The translations under genes and the position numbers were made by a program. Of a stretch of DNA of 33,684 nt, positions 15,971-24,323 are shown piece after piece. The notes below the pieces were generated by a model. It was given only the letters and a program-made list of their open reading frames with translations, was not told where the DNA came from and ran no database searches. Origin of the DNA: F23-B02 sp045601285 (GTDB lineage: Bacteria > Bacillota > Clostridia > Oscillospirales > Oscillospiraceae); assembly GCA_045601285.1 (NCBI GenBank), contig JAZRZJ010000004.1, positions 1 through 33,684 on the forward strand, given 5' to 3'. Numbering within the stretch: position 1 is the stretch's first letter; each line of letters starts with the position of its first letter.

Positions 15971-18595
15971 ATGAAAGAACTGCCGAAAGTGTATGATCCT
16001 CAGGTAACTGAGAAAAAGATTTATGACATGTGGATGCAGGGCGGATACTTTAAGGGTAAAATTGATCCCGACAAAAAGCCCTTTTCCATTGTTATGCCTC
16101 CTCCCAATGTAACGGGCCAGCTCCACATGGGTCATGCCCTTGACTCAACTCTGCAGGATATTCTCACCCGCTACAAGAGAATGCAGGGCTATTCGGCGCT
16201 GTGGCTGCCCGGCACAGACCACGCGGGTATTGCAACACAGATAAAGGTTGAGCAGGAGCTGCGTGAAAAGGAGGGCATCACCCGTTACGACCTGGGACGC
16301 GAAAAGTTCCTTGAGCGCGTATGGGACTGGAAGCACAAGTACGGCAGCCGCATCGTTGAGCAGCAGAAGGTGCTGGGCGCCTCGTGTGACTGGGACAGAA
16401 GCGTATTCACCATGGACGAAAAGCGTGCAAAATCCGTCCGCGAAACCTTCTGTGAGCTCTATGAAAAGGGACTGATCTATAAGGGCAACCGCATCATAAA
16501 CTGGTGTCCCAAGTGCCGCACCGCTCTTTCCGATGCCGAGGTTGAATACAAGGATATGCCCGGACATTTCTGGCATATACGCTATCCCGTTGAGGACTCC
16601 GACGAGGAGTTCATCATTGCAACAACCCGTCCCGAAACCATGCTGGGTGACTCCGGTGTTGCAGTTCACCCCGATGACGAGAAGTATACGCATCTTGTGG
16701 GCAAGAATGCGATCCTGCCTCTTGTGGGCAGAAAGCTTCCCATTGTTGCCGACGATTACGTTGAGCTGGGCTTCGGTACGGGTGCCGTTAAGATGACTCC
16801 CTGCCATGACCCCAACGACTATGAGGTGGGTCTGCGCCACGGCCTTGAGCAGATTCTCTGCATCGACGAGGACGCGAAGATCATTAACGGCGGAAAGTAC
16901 AACGGCATGGACCGTTTTGAGTGCCGCGAAGCAATCGTAAAGGACCTTGAGGATGCGGGATATCTTGTAAAGGTTGAGCCTTATTCCCACAATGTAGGCT
17001 GCTGCTACCGCTGCGGCACCGTTGTTGAGCCTATCACCAGCCCCCAGTGGTTTGTAAAGATGAAGCCTCTGGCAGAGGCGGCAATAGAAGTTGTCAAGGA
17101 CGGGCGCATCAAGTTTGTTCCCGAACGCTTCACCAAGACCTATATGAACTGGATGGAAAATGTCCATGACTGGTGCATTTCCCGTCAGCTCTGGTGGGGT
17201 CACCGCATTCCCGCCTGGTACTGCGATGACTGCGGCAAGATTACCGTTTCCCGTGAGGACGCCTGCCAGTGCGCTCACTGCGGCAGCAGGAATATAAAGC
17301 AGGAGGAGGATGTTCTCGATACCTGGTTCAGCTCGGCGCTGTGGCCCTTCTCCACAATGGGCTGGCCCGAAAAGACCCCCGAGCTTGACTACTGGTACCC
17401 CACCACTGTCATGGTAACGGGCTACGACATCATCTTCTTCTGGGTTGCCCGTATGATATTCAGTGCTATGGAGCAGATGGATAAGGAGCCCTTCTATACC
17501 GTGTTTATCCACGGTCTTGTCCGCGACTCCCAGGGCAGAAAGATGTCAAAATCCCTGGGCAACGGCATTGACCCGCTGGAGATGGCGGAGAAGTACGGCG
17601 CCGACGCTCTGCGCTTTAACCTCATTACCGGCAACAGCCCCGGCAACGATATGCGCTTCTATGTTGAAAAGTGCGGGGCGATGCGCAACTTCTGCAATAA
17701 GATATGGAACGCATCGCGCTTCGTGATGATGAATCTCACCGTTGAGGACAATAAGCTGCCCGAGAAGCTTGAAACCGAGGACAAGTGGATTCTCTCCAAG
17801 CTCAACCAGGTGACAAAGGAAGTCTGCGAGAATATGGACAGCTTCGAGCTGGGTGTTGCCGCAGGCAAGATTTACGACTTCATCTGGGACAGCTACTGCG
17901 ACTGGTATATTGTGCTGACAAAGCCCCGCCTTAACAGCGATGACGAGACCGCAAAGGAAAGCGCACAGCGCGTCCTGCTGTATGTTCTCACCGAAATTCT
18001 CAAGCTCCTGCACCCCTTCATGCCCTTCATCACCGAGGAAATATGGCAGGCACTGCCCCATGAGGGTGAGGCGCCCATGATTGCCGATTATCCCAAGTAC
18101 TGCGAGCAGCTCAGCTTCCCCGATGACGAGGCAAATTTCGAAATGGTCATGGAAGCAATCAAGGCCGTCCGCGCACGCCGTGCCGAAATGAACGTTCCTC
18201 CCTCCAGAAAGAGCCGCCTTATCATTGTTTCCGACAAGGCAAAGCCCTTTACCGACGGCGAAAAGTTCATCTGCAAGCTGGCTTATGCTTCCGAAGTGTC
18301 TGTCATTGCTGATGTTCCCGAAAATACCGAGGGCATGGTTTCCGTTATTACCGACAATGCAAGAATGTTCATGCCCATGGCAGAGCTTGTTGACCTTGAA
18401 AAAGAAAAGGCACGCATCGGGAAGGAGCTTGCAAACGCCGAGAAACAGCTTGCAGGTCAGATCGCAAAGCTTGCCAACGAAAATTTCGTTTCCCGCGCTC
18501 CCGAGCATGTTGTAAACCTCGAGCGTGAGAAGAAGGCAAAGCTTGAAGGTCTTATCGAAAATCTCAAGGCAAGCCTTGAAAACCTCGGCAGATAA
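15971..18595 (+). CDS. valS: Valyl-tRNA synthetase
   Basis: This 874-residue class Ia synthetase has PPPNVTGQLHMGHAL (HMGH at 52-55), an editing domain with TTRPETMLGDSGVAVHP, a zinc-like cluster CDDCGKI...CAHCGS, KMSKS at 524-528, and a C-terminal coiled coil from about residue 810 that contacts tRNA. Length and order are normal for bacterial ValRS. It charges tRNA-Val and edits threonine mischarging. AAGGAG lies 8 bases before the ATG. It is the last gene of the T-box transcript and is followed by the duplicated hairpin element. Confidence 0.97.
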   Translation: MKELPKVYDPQVTEKKIYDMWMQGGYFKGKIDPDKKPFSIVMPPPNVTGQLHMGHALDSTLQDILTRYKRMQGYSALWLPGTDHAGIATQIKVEQELREKEGITRYDLGREKFLERVWDWKHKYGSRIVEQQKVLGASCDWDRSVFTMDEKRAKSVRETFCELYEKGLIYKGNRIINWCPKCRTALSDAEVEYKDMPGHFWHIRYPVEDSDEEFIIATTRPETMLGDSGVAVHPDDEKYTHLVGKNAILPLVGRKLPIVADDYVELGFGTGAVKMTPCHDPNDYEVGLRHGLEQILCIDEDAKIINGGKYNGMDRFECREAIVKDLEDAGYLVKVEPYSHNVGCCYRCGTVVEPITSPQWFVKMKPLAEAAIEVVKDGRIKFVPERFTKTYMNWMENVHDWCISRQLWWGHRIPAWYCDDCGKITVSREDACQCAHCGSRNIKQEEDVLDTWFSSALWPFSTMGWPEKTPELDYWYPTTVMVTGYDIIFFWVARMIFSAMEQMDKEPFYTVFIHGLVRDSQGRKMSKSLGNGIDPLEMAEKYGADALRFNLITGNSPGNDMRFYVEKCGAMRNFCNKIWNASRFVMMNLTVEDNKLPEKLETEDKWILSKLNQVTKEVCENMDSFELGVAAGKIYDFIWDSYCDWYIVLTKPRLNSDDETAKESAQRVLLYVLTEILKLLHPFMPFITEEIWQALPHEGEAPMIADYPKYCEQLSFPDDEANFEMVMEAIKAVRARRAEMNVPPSRKSRLIIVSDKAKPFTDGEKFICKLAYASEVSVIADVPENTEGMVSVITDNARMFMPMAELVDLEKEKARIGKELANAEKQLAGQIAKLANENFVSRAPEHVVNLEREKKAKLEGLIENLKASLENLGR

Positions 18596-18630
18596 ACTCC
18601 TTTCGACTTAATCCGCAAATATAAAGTATT

Positions 18631-18867
18631 AAACTGGCATTGTGCTGCTGCACAATGCCAGTTTTTAAACTGTCAAATAACACCGTACAGTGTTGGACGA
18701 CGGTAAGGAAGATATTGTGAAAGAAACCCAAGAAGGGTGTCTTTCACGTTAAATCATCTTACTTTTTCTGAGATTTTCCAAAAACTCAGAAAAAGTGAGC
18801 AGCTTGTCAAAAAATTCTTTTGACAAGCTGAAACTGGCATTGTGCTGCGGCACAATGCCAGTTTTTT
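18631..18867 (+). repeat. Structured repeat element, copy A, bracketed by duplicated terminator hairpins
   Basis: A 164-bp core (18667-18830) lies between two hairpins that match at 35 of 36 bases (18631-18666 and 18831-18866). Each is a perfect 15-bp stem starting AAACTGGCATTGTGC with a T tract. Inside the core are hairpin 1 (18717-18747, arms GTGAAAGA/TCTTTCAC), hairpin 2 (18759-18798, TTACTTTTTCTGAG with CTCAGAAAAAGTGA) and hairpin 3 (18800-18830, CAGCTTGTCAAAA/TTTTGACAAGCTG). A second copy with the same core length and plan is at 28055-28280. No protein is encoded. It lies 35 bases after the valS stop and 19 bases before spoIIAA. I do not recognise the family. Confidence 0.9.
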
Positions 18868-18885
18868 TATCGGGAGCTGATACGA

Positions 18886-19212
18886 ATGAAAATTATGACC
18901 TCTTATTCAGGCGGAAGACTCACGGTTTATTTAAGCGGTGAGCTTGACCACCACGGCGCAAAAGACGCGGCTCGGGGAATAAGCGATGCGATAGACAGCT
19001 GTCTGCCAAGAGATTTGGTGCTTGATATGTCGGGGCTGACGTTTATGGACTCCTCTGGCATAGCGGTTATCGTGAAAACAAACCGCAAGCTTGTTTCGGG
19101 CGGCGGAAGAATGCTGATTGAAAATCCTGCGCCTCAGCCGCTGAAGGTGCTTGATGCTGCCGGCGTGGACAGACTCGTGCCGATTTTCGCAAAAGGAGAG
19201 GTGACAACATGA
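18886..19212 (+). CDS. spoIIAA: Anti-sigma F factor antagonist SpoIIAA
   Basis: This 108-residue STAS-domain protein has the LDMSGLTFMDSSGIAV segment, in which a serine of DSSG (residues 56-57) is phosphorylated by SpoIIAB. Unphosphorylated SpoIIAA frees sigma F in the forespore. GGGAG lies 10 bases before the ATG. The three-gene order with 4-base ATGA overlaps is the classical spoIIA operon. There are only 18 bases between the T-tailed hairpin of repeat copy A and this start, so no promoter fits between them. Transcription must arise inside or before the element. Confidence 0.94.
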   Translation: MKIMTSYSGGRLTVYLSGELDHHGAKDAARGISDAIDSCLPRDLVLDMSGLTFMDSSGIAVIVKTNRKLVSGGGRMLIENPAPQPLKVLDAAGVDRLVPIFAKGEVTT

Positions 19213-19649
19213 AAATGAGAAACTACATCAAACTTGAATTTCCCTCTGTCAGTGTAAACGAAAGCTTCGCCCGCTCAGCCGCGGCGGGCTTCCTTGCCCA
19301 GCTTGACCCTACGCTTGAGGAGCTTGACGACATCAAGACTGCCGTAAGCGAAGCCGTGACCAACTGTATTGTACACGCCTATCCCGACGGTGAGGGTAAA
19401 ATTTCCGTGCGGCTTTGCATATACGAAGGCGGAAAATTTGAAGTCAGAGTTCGTGACTGGGGCAGGGGCATTGACAACATTGACGAAGCCATGCAGCCCA
19501 TGTACACAACAGGCGGCGATGACCGGAGCGGCATGGGCTTTACCATCATGGAAAGCTTTATGGATATGCTTTCCGTGCAATCTGCCCGGGGCAAAGGCAC
19601 AACGGTCACAATGCAGCGAGTCATTAAGCAGCGGGAAAGCAGAAGATGA
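19209..19649 (+). CDS. spoIIAB: Anti-sigma F factor SpoIIAB
   Basis: This 146-residue serine kinase of the GHKL fold has the N box EAVTNCIVHAYPDG, the G1 box VRDWGRGIDN, and the G2 region SGMGFTIMESFMD. It binds and inhibits sigma F with ATP, or phosphorylates SpoIIAA and switches partner. The length is normal. Its ATG overlaps the spoIIAA stop by 4 bases, and its stop overlaps sigF the same way, so translation is coupled and the proteins are made in balance. Confidence 0.95.
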   Translation: MKMRNYIKLEFPSVSVNESFARSAAAGFLAQLDPTLEELDDIKTAVSEAVTNCIVHAYPDGEGKISVRLCIYEGGKFEVRVRDWGRGIDNIDEAMQPMYTTGGDDRSGMGFTIMESFMDMLSVQSARGKGTTVTMQRVIKQRESRR

Positions 19650-20362
19650 CAGCGGAAACAGTTGAACTTCTGCGTGCGGCAAAGACAGGCGACAAAACTG
19701 CCGCCGAGCGTCTTATAGAGGAAAACTCGGGGCTTATCTGGAGCATTGCACGAAGATTTTTCGGACGCGGTGTTGATGCAGATGACCTTTATCAGCTGGG
19801 CTGCGTGGGCTTTCTCAAGGCTATTGACGGCTTTGACGAGAGCTTCGGCACGCAGTTTTCCACCTATGCCGTGCCGAAAATTTCAGGCGAAATACGCAGA
19901 TTTCTCCGTGATGACGGTGCCGTTAAGGTGAGCCGGAGCATCAAGGAGCAGGCTATGCAGATTAAAACCGCCCGTGTTGCCCTTGAACAGAAGCTTGGGC
20001 GCGAGCCGCTTCTGTCAGAGCTTTCGGCGGAAACGGGCTTTAGCCCTGAAGAGATTGCCTTTGCGGAAACGGCAACAGGTCCTACGGAAAGCCTTCAGCG
20101 TGAAACGGGGGAGGACGGCTTTACCCTTGAGCACGTGCTCACCGACATTAACGGTGAGGAACGCATGGTTGAGCATATCTCTTTGCGGCACGCGGTTGAA
20201 CGGCTTCCCGAAAAGGAGCGAAAAACCATATACCTCCGCTATTTTCACGGTATGACGCAGGATAAGTGCGCAAAGGTGCTGGGAGTATCTCAGGTGCAGG
20301 TGTCGCGCATCGAAAGAAAAGCCATGGAACATCTTCGCGAAGTGCTTGCTGATACTTGTTAA
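19646..20362 (+). CDS. sigF: RNA polymerase sporulation sigma factor SigF (SpoIIAC)
   Basis: This 238-residue sigma-70 family protein has region 2 (DDLYQLGCVGFLKAIDGFD), the region 3 stretch VKVSRSIKEQ, and a region 4 helix-turn-helix (MTQDKCAKVLGVSQVQVSRIERKA). The length matches SigF, the first forespore-specific factor. It directs early forespore genes after release from SpoIIAB. Being third in the spoIIA operon identifies it as sigma F rather than sigma G or B. It confirms that the organism has an endospore programme. Confidence 0.94.
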   Translation: MTAETVELLRAAKTGDKTAAERLIEENSGLIWSIARRFFGRGVDADDLYQLGCVGFLKAIDGFDESFGTQFSTYAVPKISGEIRRFLRDDGAVKVSRSIKEQAMQIKTARVALEQKLGREPLLSELSAETGFSPEEIAFAETATGPTESLQRETGEDGFTLEHVLTDINGEERMVEHISLRHAVERLPEKERKTIYLRYFHGMTQDKCAKVLGVSQVQVSRIERKAMEHLREVLADTC

Positions 20363-20384
20363 ATTCAGTCGTTCATGGTAAAAT
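20356..20384 (+). promoter_or_regulatory. Promoter directly abutting the pcrA start codon
   Basis: TTGTTA and TAAAAT are 17 bases apart, the -35 box overlapping the sigF stop. The expected start of transcription, about 7 bases after the -10 box, falls at 20391, which is the A of the pcrA ATG. No ribosome-binding site precedes that ATG, so a leaderless message is predicted. Confidence 0.5.
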
Positions 20385-20390
20385 GATGCC

Positions 20391-22763
20391 ATGGACAATA
20401 ATTTTGAACAAAGATATATTGAAGCGAGAAAAAAGGTTATCGAAGCCGATTTTGCCAAGCTTAATCCCATGCAGAGAAAGGCTGTCATGGCAACGGAAGG
20501 TCCTCTGCTCATTCTTGCCGGAGCAGGAAGCGGTAAAACCACCGTGCTTATTAACCGCATTGCCAATCTTTTGCGCTACGGCAGAGCCTCCGACTGCAAT
20601 GAGCTTCCCATAGGAGCCTGCGAGGAGGACATTGAGATAATGGAGCGCGGGGGAGAGCAGGCGCGTCTGGCAGCCGCATACGAGCGTGTTGAGCCGTGGC
20701 GAATCCTTGCCATCACCTTCACCAACAAGGCGGCAAATGAGCTGAAATCACGCCTTGAAAGAATGCTCGGCCCTGAAGCAAATGATATATGGGCGGCAAC
20801 CTTTCACTCTGCCTGCGTGCGTATTCTGCGCCGTCACTGCGATGTTCTGGGATATCCCCGGAGCTTTACGATTTATGACACAAGCGACAGTCTGAGCCTT
20901 ATCAAGCGCATAGTGAAGGACTATGAGCTTGATGAAAAGCGCTTCCCGCCCAGAATGCTGCTTTCTGAGATAAGCAGCGCAAAGGACGAAAGCCTTTCAC
21001 CGCAGACCTACTATGACCGGGCAAGGTCTTCGGGCGATATACGCAGGGTGAAAATTGCGGAGATTTATTCCGAGTATGCCCGCCGCTGCTTCAGTGCAGG
21101 CGCCTTTGATTTTGACGACCTTATTTACTATACGGTAAAGCTTCTGCGTGAGCACGACGATGTGCGCTCCTACTGGCAGAGGCGCTTCCGTTATGTCCTC
21201 ATTGACGAATATCAGGACACCAATATGCTGCAGTATCAGCTTGCGGCGCTTTTAAGCGGCGGCTATGAGAATATCTGCGTTGTGGGCGACGATGACCAGA
21301 GCATATACAAATTCCGCGGCGCTACAATTGAAAATATCCTCTCCTTTGAGGATCAGTACAAGGGCTGCCGCGTAATCCGTCTTGAGCAGAATTACCGCAG
21401 CACCTCACATATCCTTGATGCCGCAAATGCGGTTATCCGCAACAACCTCGGCAGAAAGGGCAAGGAGCTCTGGACTAACGGCGACCGGGGCGAAAAGCTT
21501 GAGCTTTATGTTGCGGACAACGAGCACGAGGAGGCAAGATACGTTGCCACGCAGATCATGGCGGAATACGGCAGAGGCGGCTCATGGGGCGATAACGCCA
21601 TTCTTTACCGCATGAATGCCCAGTCAAACCAGTTTGAGCAGGCCTTCAAGCGCAACGGCATTCCCTACAAAATCTTTGGCGGAACGGGCTTTTTTGATCG
21701 CGCCGAGGTTAAAGATATGCTGGCATATCTGTGCGTAATTGCCTCACCCTCCGATGACCTGCGGCTTACGCGGATTATCAACAATCCGCCGAGAGGCATA
21801 GGCGCAACGAGCATTGAAAGGGCGGCTTCAATTGCGGCGGAACGCGGGGCTTCTCTGTATGAGGTCATATCCCATGCGGACAAATACGATGAGCTTGGCA
21901 GGGCATCGGCTAAAATGCGTATGTTTGCCTCAATGATTTCCGAGCTTCAGACCGCGTCTGCGGAGATGACTCCGGACATGCTTTATGAGCTGCTGCTTGA
22001 AAAAAGCGGATATCTTAAAATGCTTGAGGATAAGGATACCCTTGAGGATTCCGCCCGTGCAGAAAACGTCCGTGAGCTTAAAACAAGCATTATTGAGTAC
22101 ATGAAAGAGGCGGAGGAGCCAACAATTGAGGGCTACCTTGCTGATGTTGCGCTTTACACCGACCTTGACAATTATGAGGAAAACAATGACTGCGTTGTAA
22201 TGATGACAATGCACTCGGCAAAGGGCCTTGAATTTGAAAACGTGTTCGTGGTAGGAGTCGAGGAGGGAATTTTCCCCGGTATCAAGACCATCGGCGAGCC
22301 CGACGAAATGGAGGAGGAGCGCCGTCTTTGCTATGTCGCCATAACACGAGCAAAGAAAAAGCTGTTTATTTCCTGCGCAAAGCAGCGTATGATATTCGGC
22401 AAAACAACGGCAAACCGCGTTTCGCGTTTCGTGGACGAGATTCCGGAGAATAATATAAACAAACGCAATGTTCCCAAGGGCTACGGCTATTCGGAAAAAA
22501 GCTATTTCCAGAGTGAATTTGCCCGCAGACCCGAGCCGGTAAGAGAAAAGCCTCTTGCTGCGCCGAAGACCGAAAAGCCTGCGGCGAAGAAAGCGCCCGA
22601 TTTCAAGGTGGGCGACAGAATAAAGCACAAGGCCTTCGGTACCGGTGAAATCGTTAAGGCCACACCCATGGGAAACGATTACCTGATAGAAATTGATTTT
22701 GACAGTGGAGTTAAGAAAAAACTCATGCTTCGCGCTGCGGCACTGTTTATGGATAAGCTATGA
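20391..22763 (+). CDS. pcrA: ATP-dependent DNA helicase PcrA/UvrD
   Basis: This 790-residue superfamily 1 helicase has the Q motif LNPMQRKAV, Walker A GAGSGKT (44-50), DEYQDTN, the GDDDQSIYKFRGA motif III, EQNYRS, and VTMHSAKGLEFENVF-like motif V/VI sequences ending in YVAITRAKK. The C-terminal 50 residues form the PcrA-type domain (VGDRIKHKAFGTGEIV). It unwinds DNA 3'-5' in repair and plasmid or recombination control. No ribosome-binding site is seen upstream of the ATG; the nearby promoter suggests a leaderless transcript. Its stop overlaps the next gene by 4 bases. Confidence 0.95.
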   Translation: MDNNFEQRYIEARKKVIEADFAKLNPMQRKAVMATEGPLLILAGAGSGKTTVLINRIANLLRYGRASDCNELPIGACEEDIEIMERGGEQARLAAAYERVEPWRILAITFTNKAANELKSRLERMLGPEANDIWAATFHSACVRILRRHCDVLGYPRSFTIYDTSDSLSLIKRIVKDYELDEKRFPPRMLLSEISSAKDESLSPQTYYDRARSSGDIRRVKIAEIYSEYARRCFSAGAFDFDDLIYYTVKLLREHDDVRSYWQRRFRYVLIDEYQDTNMLQYQLAALLSGGYENICVVGDDDQSIYKFRGATIENILSFEDQYKGCRVIRLEQNYRSTSHILDAANAVIRNNLGRKGKELWTNGDRGEKLELYVADNEHEEARYVATQIMAEYGRGGSWGDNAILYRMNAQSNQFEQAFKRNGIPYKIFGGTGFFDRAEVKDMLAYLCVIASPSDDLRLTRIINNPPRGIGATSIERAASIAAERGASLYEVISHADKYDELGRASAKMRMFASMISELQTASAEMTPDMLYELLLEKSGYLKMLEDKDTLEDSARAENVRELKTSIIEYMKEAEEPTIEGYLADVALYTDLDNYEENNDCVVMMTMHSAKGLEFENVFVVGVEEGIFPGIKTIGEPDEMEEERRLCYVAITRAKKKLFISCAKQRMIFGKTTANRVSRFVDEIPENNINKRNVPKGYGYSEKSYFQSEFARRPEPVREKPLAAPKTEKPAAKKAPDFKVGDRIKHKAFGTGEIVKATPMGNDYLIEIDFDSGVKKKLMLRAAALFMDKL

Positions 22764-23647
22764 ATGATAATAATAAAGGAACTCTCGGACGCCTTGCTCT
22801 TGTGGCAACAACGCTTATTTGGGGCACGTCTTTTGTAATTCTCAAAAACACGCTGGACAGCATTACTCCCACATGGGTAATGGCATTCCGCTTTGGCGGT
22901 GCCGCGGTTGTGCTGCTTCTGTTCTCTCTTCCGAGGCTTAAAAAGCTTGACAAAGCTTACCTGAAGGGCGGAGCTATAATGGGTGCGTGCCTTGCCGCTG
23001 CCTACATTGTGCAGACCTACGGACTGGCTTTTACAAGCCCTGCAAAGAACGCCTTTCTTACCTCAACCTACTGCATTTTTGTCCCGTTTCTTAATTGGGG
23101 AATAATGAAGCGCAAGCCCGACGGATACAACATTTCCGCTGCCTGCATGTGCATAGTGGGTGTGGGTCTTGTGTGCCTCGGCGGAACCGCGGGAAACCTC
23201 AGCATAAACATAGGCGATATTCTGACTATCTGCTGCGGTCTGCTTTACGGCGTTCATATTATCGCAACCGACAAATTCGTTGACGGACGCGATGCAATTC
23301 TGCTCACAACGGTGCAGTTTGCGGTTGCCGCGGTAATCTGTCTTGTGGGCGCGGCAATATTTGAGCCCGTACCTCAGAATATGCCTGCAGAGGCATGGTA
23401 CAGTATTGCATATCTCAGCATCATGTGTACCGGCGCCTGCTTCCTTTTTCAGACCTGGGGACAGAAATATACTCCGCCGTCCTCCGCTGCGCTTATTATG
23501 ATGCTGGAATCCGTATTCGGAACAATAATATCCGTAATTGTGGGTCAGGAAAACCTCACCTTCGGCATAGTTCTGGGCTTCTGCCTCATATTTATTGCCA
23601 TATTTATATCCGAAACAAAACTTGAATTTCTACGGAAGAAAAGATAG
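22760..23647 (+). CDS. EamA/DMT-family transporter
   Basis: This 295-residue membrane protein has ten hydrophobic segments in two halves, with LIWGTSFVILKNTLD in the first helix and a basic cytoplasmic C terminus (RKKR), as in DMT exporters. The substrate is unknown. It overlaps the pcrA stop by 4 bases (ATGA), so it is translated from the pcrA message. It is not closely alike to the EamA protein at 2256-3140 by eye. A strong terminator follows directly. Confidence 0.87.
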   Translation: MNDNNKGTLGRLALVATTLIWGTSFVILKNTLDSITPTWVMAFRFGGAAVVLLLFSLPRLKKLDKAYLKGGAIMGACLAAAYIVQTYGLAFTSPAKNAFLTSTYCIFVPFLNWGIMKRKPDGYNISAACMCIVGVGLVCLGGTAGNLSINIGDILTICCGLLYGVHIIATDKFVDGRDAILLTTVQFAVAAVICLVGAAIFEPVPQNMPAEAWYSIAYLSIMCTGACFLFQTWGQKYTPPSSAALIMMLESVFGTIISVIVGQENLTFGIVLGFCLIFIAIFISETKLEFLRKKR

Positions 23648-23679
23648 AAAAATCACGGGATAAGCTCCCGTGATTTTTT
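23648..23679 (+). terminator. Terminator after the EamA gene
   Basis: AAAAATCACGGGA-TAAGC-TCCCGTGATTTTTT is a perfect intrinsic terminator right after the stop codon. Confidence 0.9.
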
Positions 23680-23694
23680 GCTTGCGAGGTGAAA

Positions 23695-24285
23695 ATGGAA
23701 AGGATAAACAGCTTTATCGCGGCTCTTCTTGCGGCAGTAATGCTTGCGATAACCGTGATTTTTGCGGCAGAAACCGATAAGAAGCGCGATATACAGTATG
23801 AAATTCCGGATTATATCAATATACAGCTAATTAACATTGACGGTGAGGCACGCAGCGGAAAACAGCTTGAATCGGTCAGGAACATTGTTGTTCACTACAC
23901 GGGGAATCCGGGAGTAGCTGCCGGAGAATGCCTTAAGCTATGCAATGATAGCGAAAACCGTGCCGCACCGCATTTCATTATCGGTCTTGAGGGTGAGATT
24001 ATTCAGTGCATACCGCTTGAGGAAAGAGCCTCCGCATCAGGTGAACGAAACCGAGACAGCATTTCAGTTGAGGTCTGCCACCCCGACGAAAGCGGTGAAT
24101 TTACGGAGAAAAGCTACGATGCTCTGGTTAAGCTCACTGTCTGGCTGTGTGATACCTACGGACTTACGGAGAACAACGTAATAAGACACTATGACGTTAC
24201 GGGTGTGGAATGCCCGCTGTACTTCGTTATGCACGAAGACGCATGGAATGAGTTTAAGGAAGCTGTAAGGGAAAGAATAAAATAA
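23695..24285 (+). CDS. N-acetylmuramoyl-L-alanine amidase (Amidase_2), membrane-anchored or secreted
   Basis: A protein of about 196 residues with an N-terminal hydrophobic helix (residues 8-25, signal peptide or anchor), then an Amidase_2/PGRP-type zinc domain. Likely zinc ligands are the His of VVHYTGN, the His of IRHYDVTG and the Cys of VECP; APHFIIGLEGEIIQ is the family core strand. It should cleave the bond between muramic acid and the stem peptide outside the membrane. A sporulation or germination role is possible but not shown. ATG at 23695 is chosen over the GTG at 23689, as GAGGTG precedes it. Confidence 0.85.
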   Translation: MERINSFIAALLAAVMLAITVIFAAETDKKRDIQYEIPDYINIQLINIDGEARSGKQLESVRNIVVHYTGNPGVAAGECLKLCNDSENRAAPHFIIGLEGEIIQCIPLEERASASGERNRDSISVEVCHPDESGEFTEKSYDALVKLTVWLCDTYGLTENNVIRHYDVTGVECPLYFVMHEDAWNEFKEAVRERIK

Positions 24286-24313
24286 AAAAGCCTCTCCGAA
24301 AGGAGAGGCTTTG
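24284..24313. terminator. Bidirectional terminator
   Basis: AAAAAAGCCTCTCC-GAAA-GGAGAGGCTTT lies between the convergent amidase and symporter genes. The A tract makes it efficient leftward (T tract on the minus strand), and it is adequate rightward. Confidence 0.8.
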
Positions 24314-24323
24314 CTATACTGAT

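Noticed and set aside
16145..18508. Long minus-strand open frames opposite valS
   Set aside because: valS is unmistakable on the + strand; the antisense frames lack motifs and start sites.
18631..18867. CRISPR array or simple terminator pair
   Set aside because: Only two flanking repeats exist, each self-complementary over its whole length, and the core between them recurs elsewhere with different flanks.
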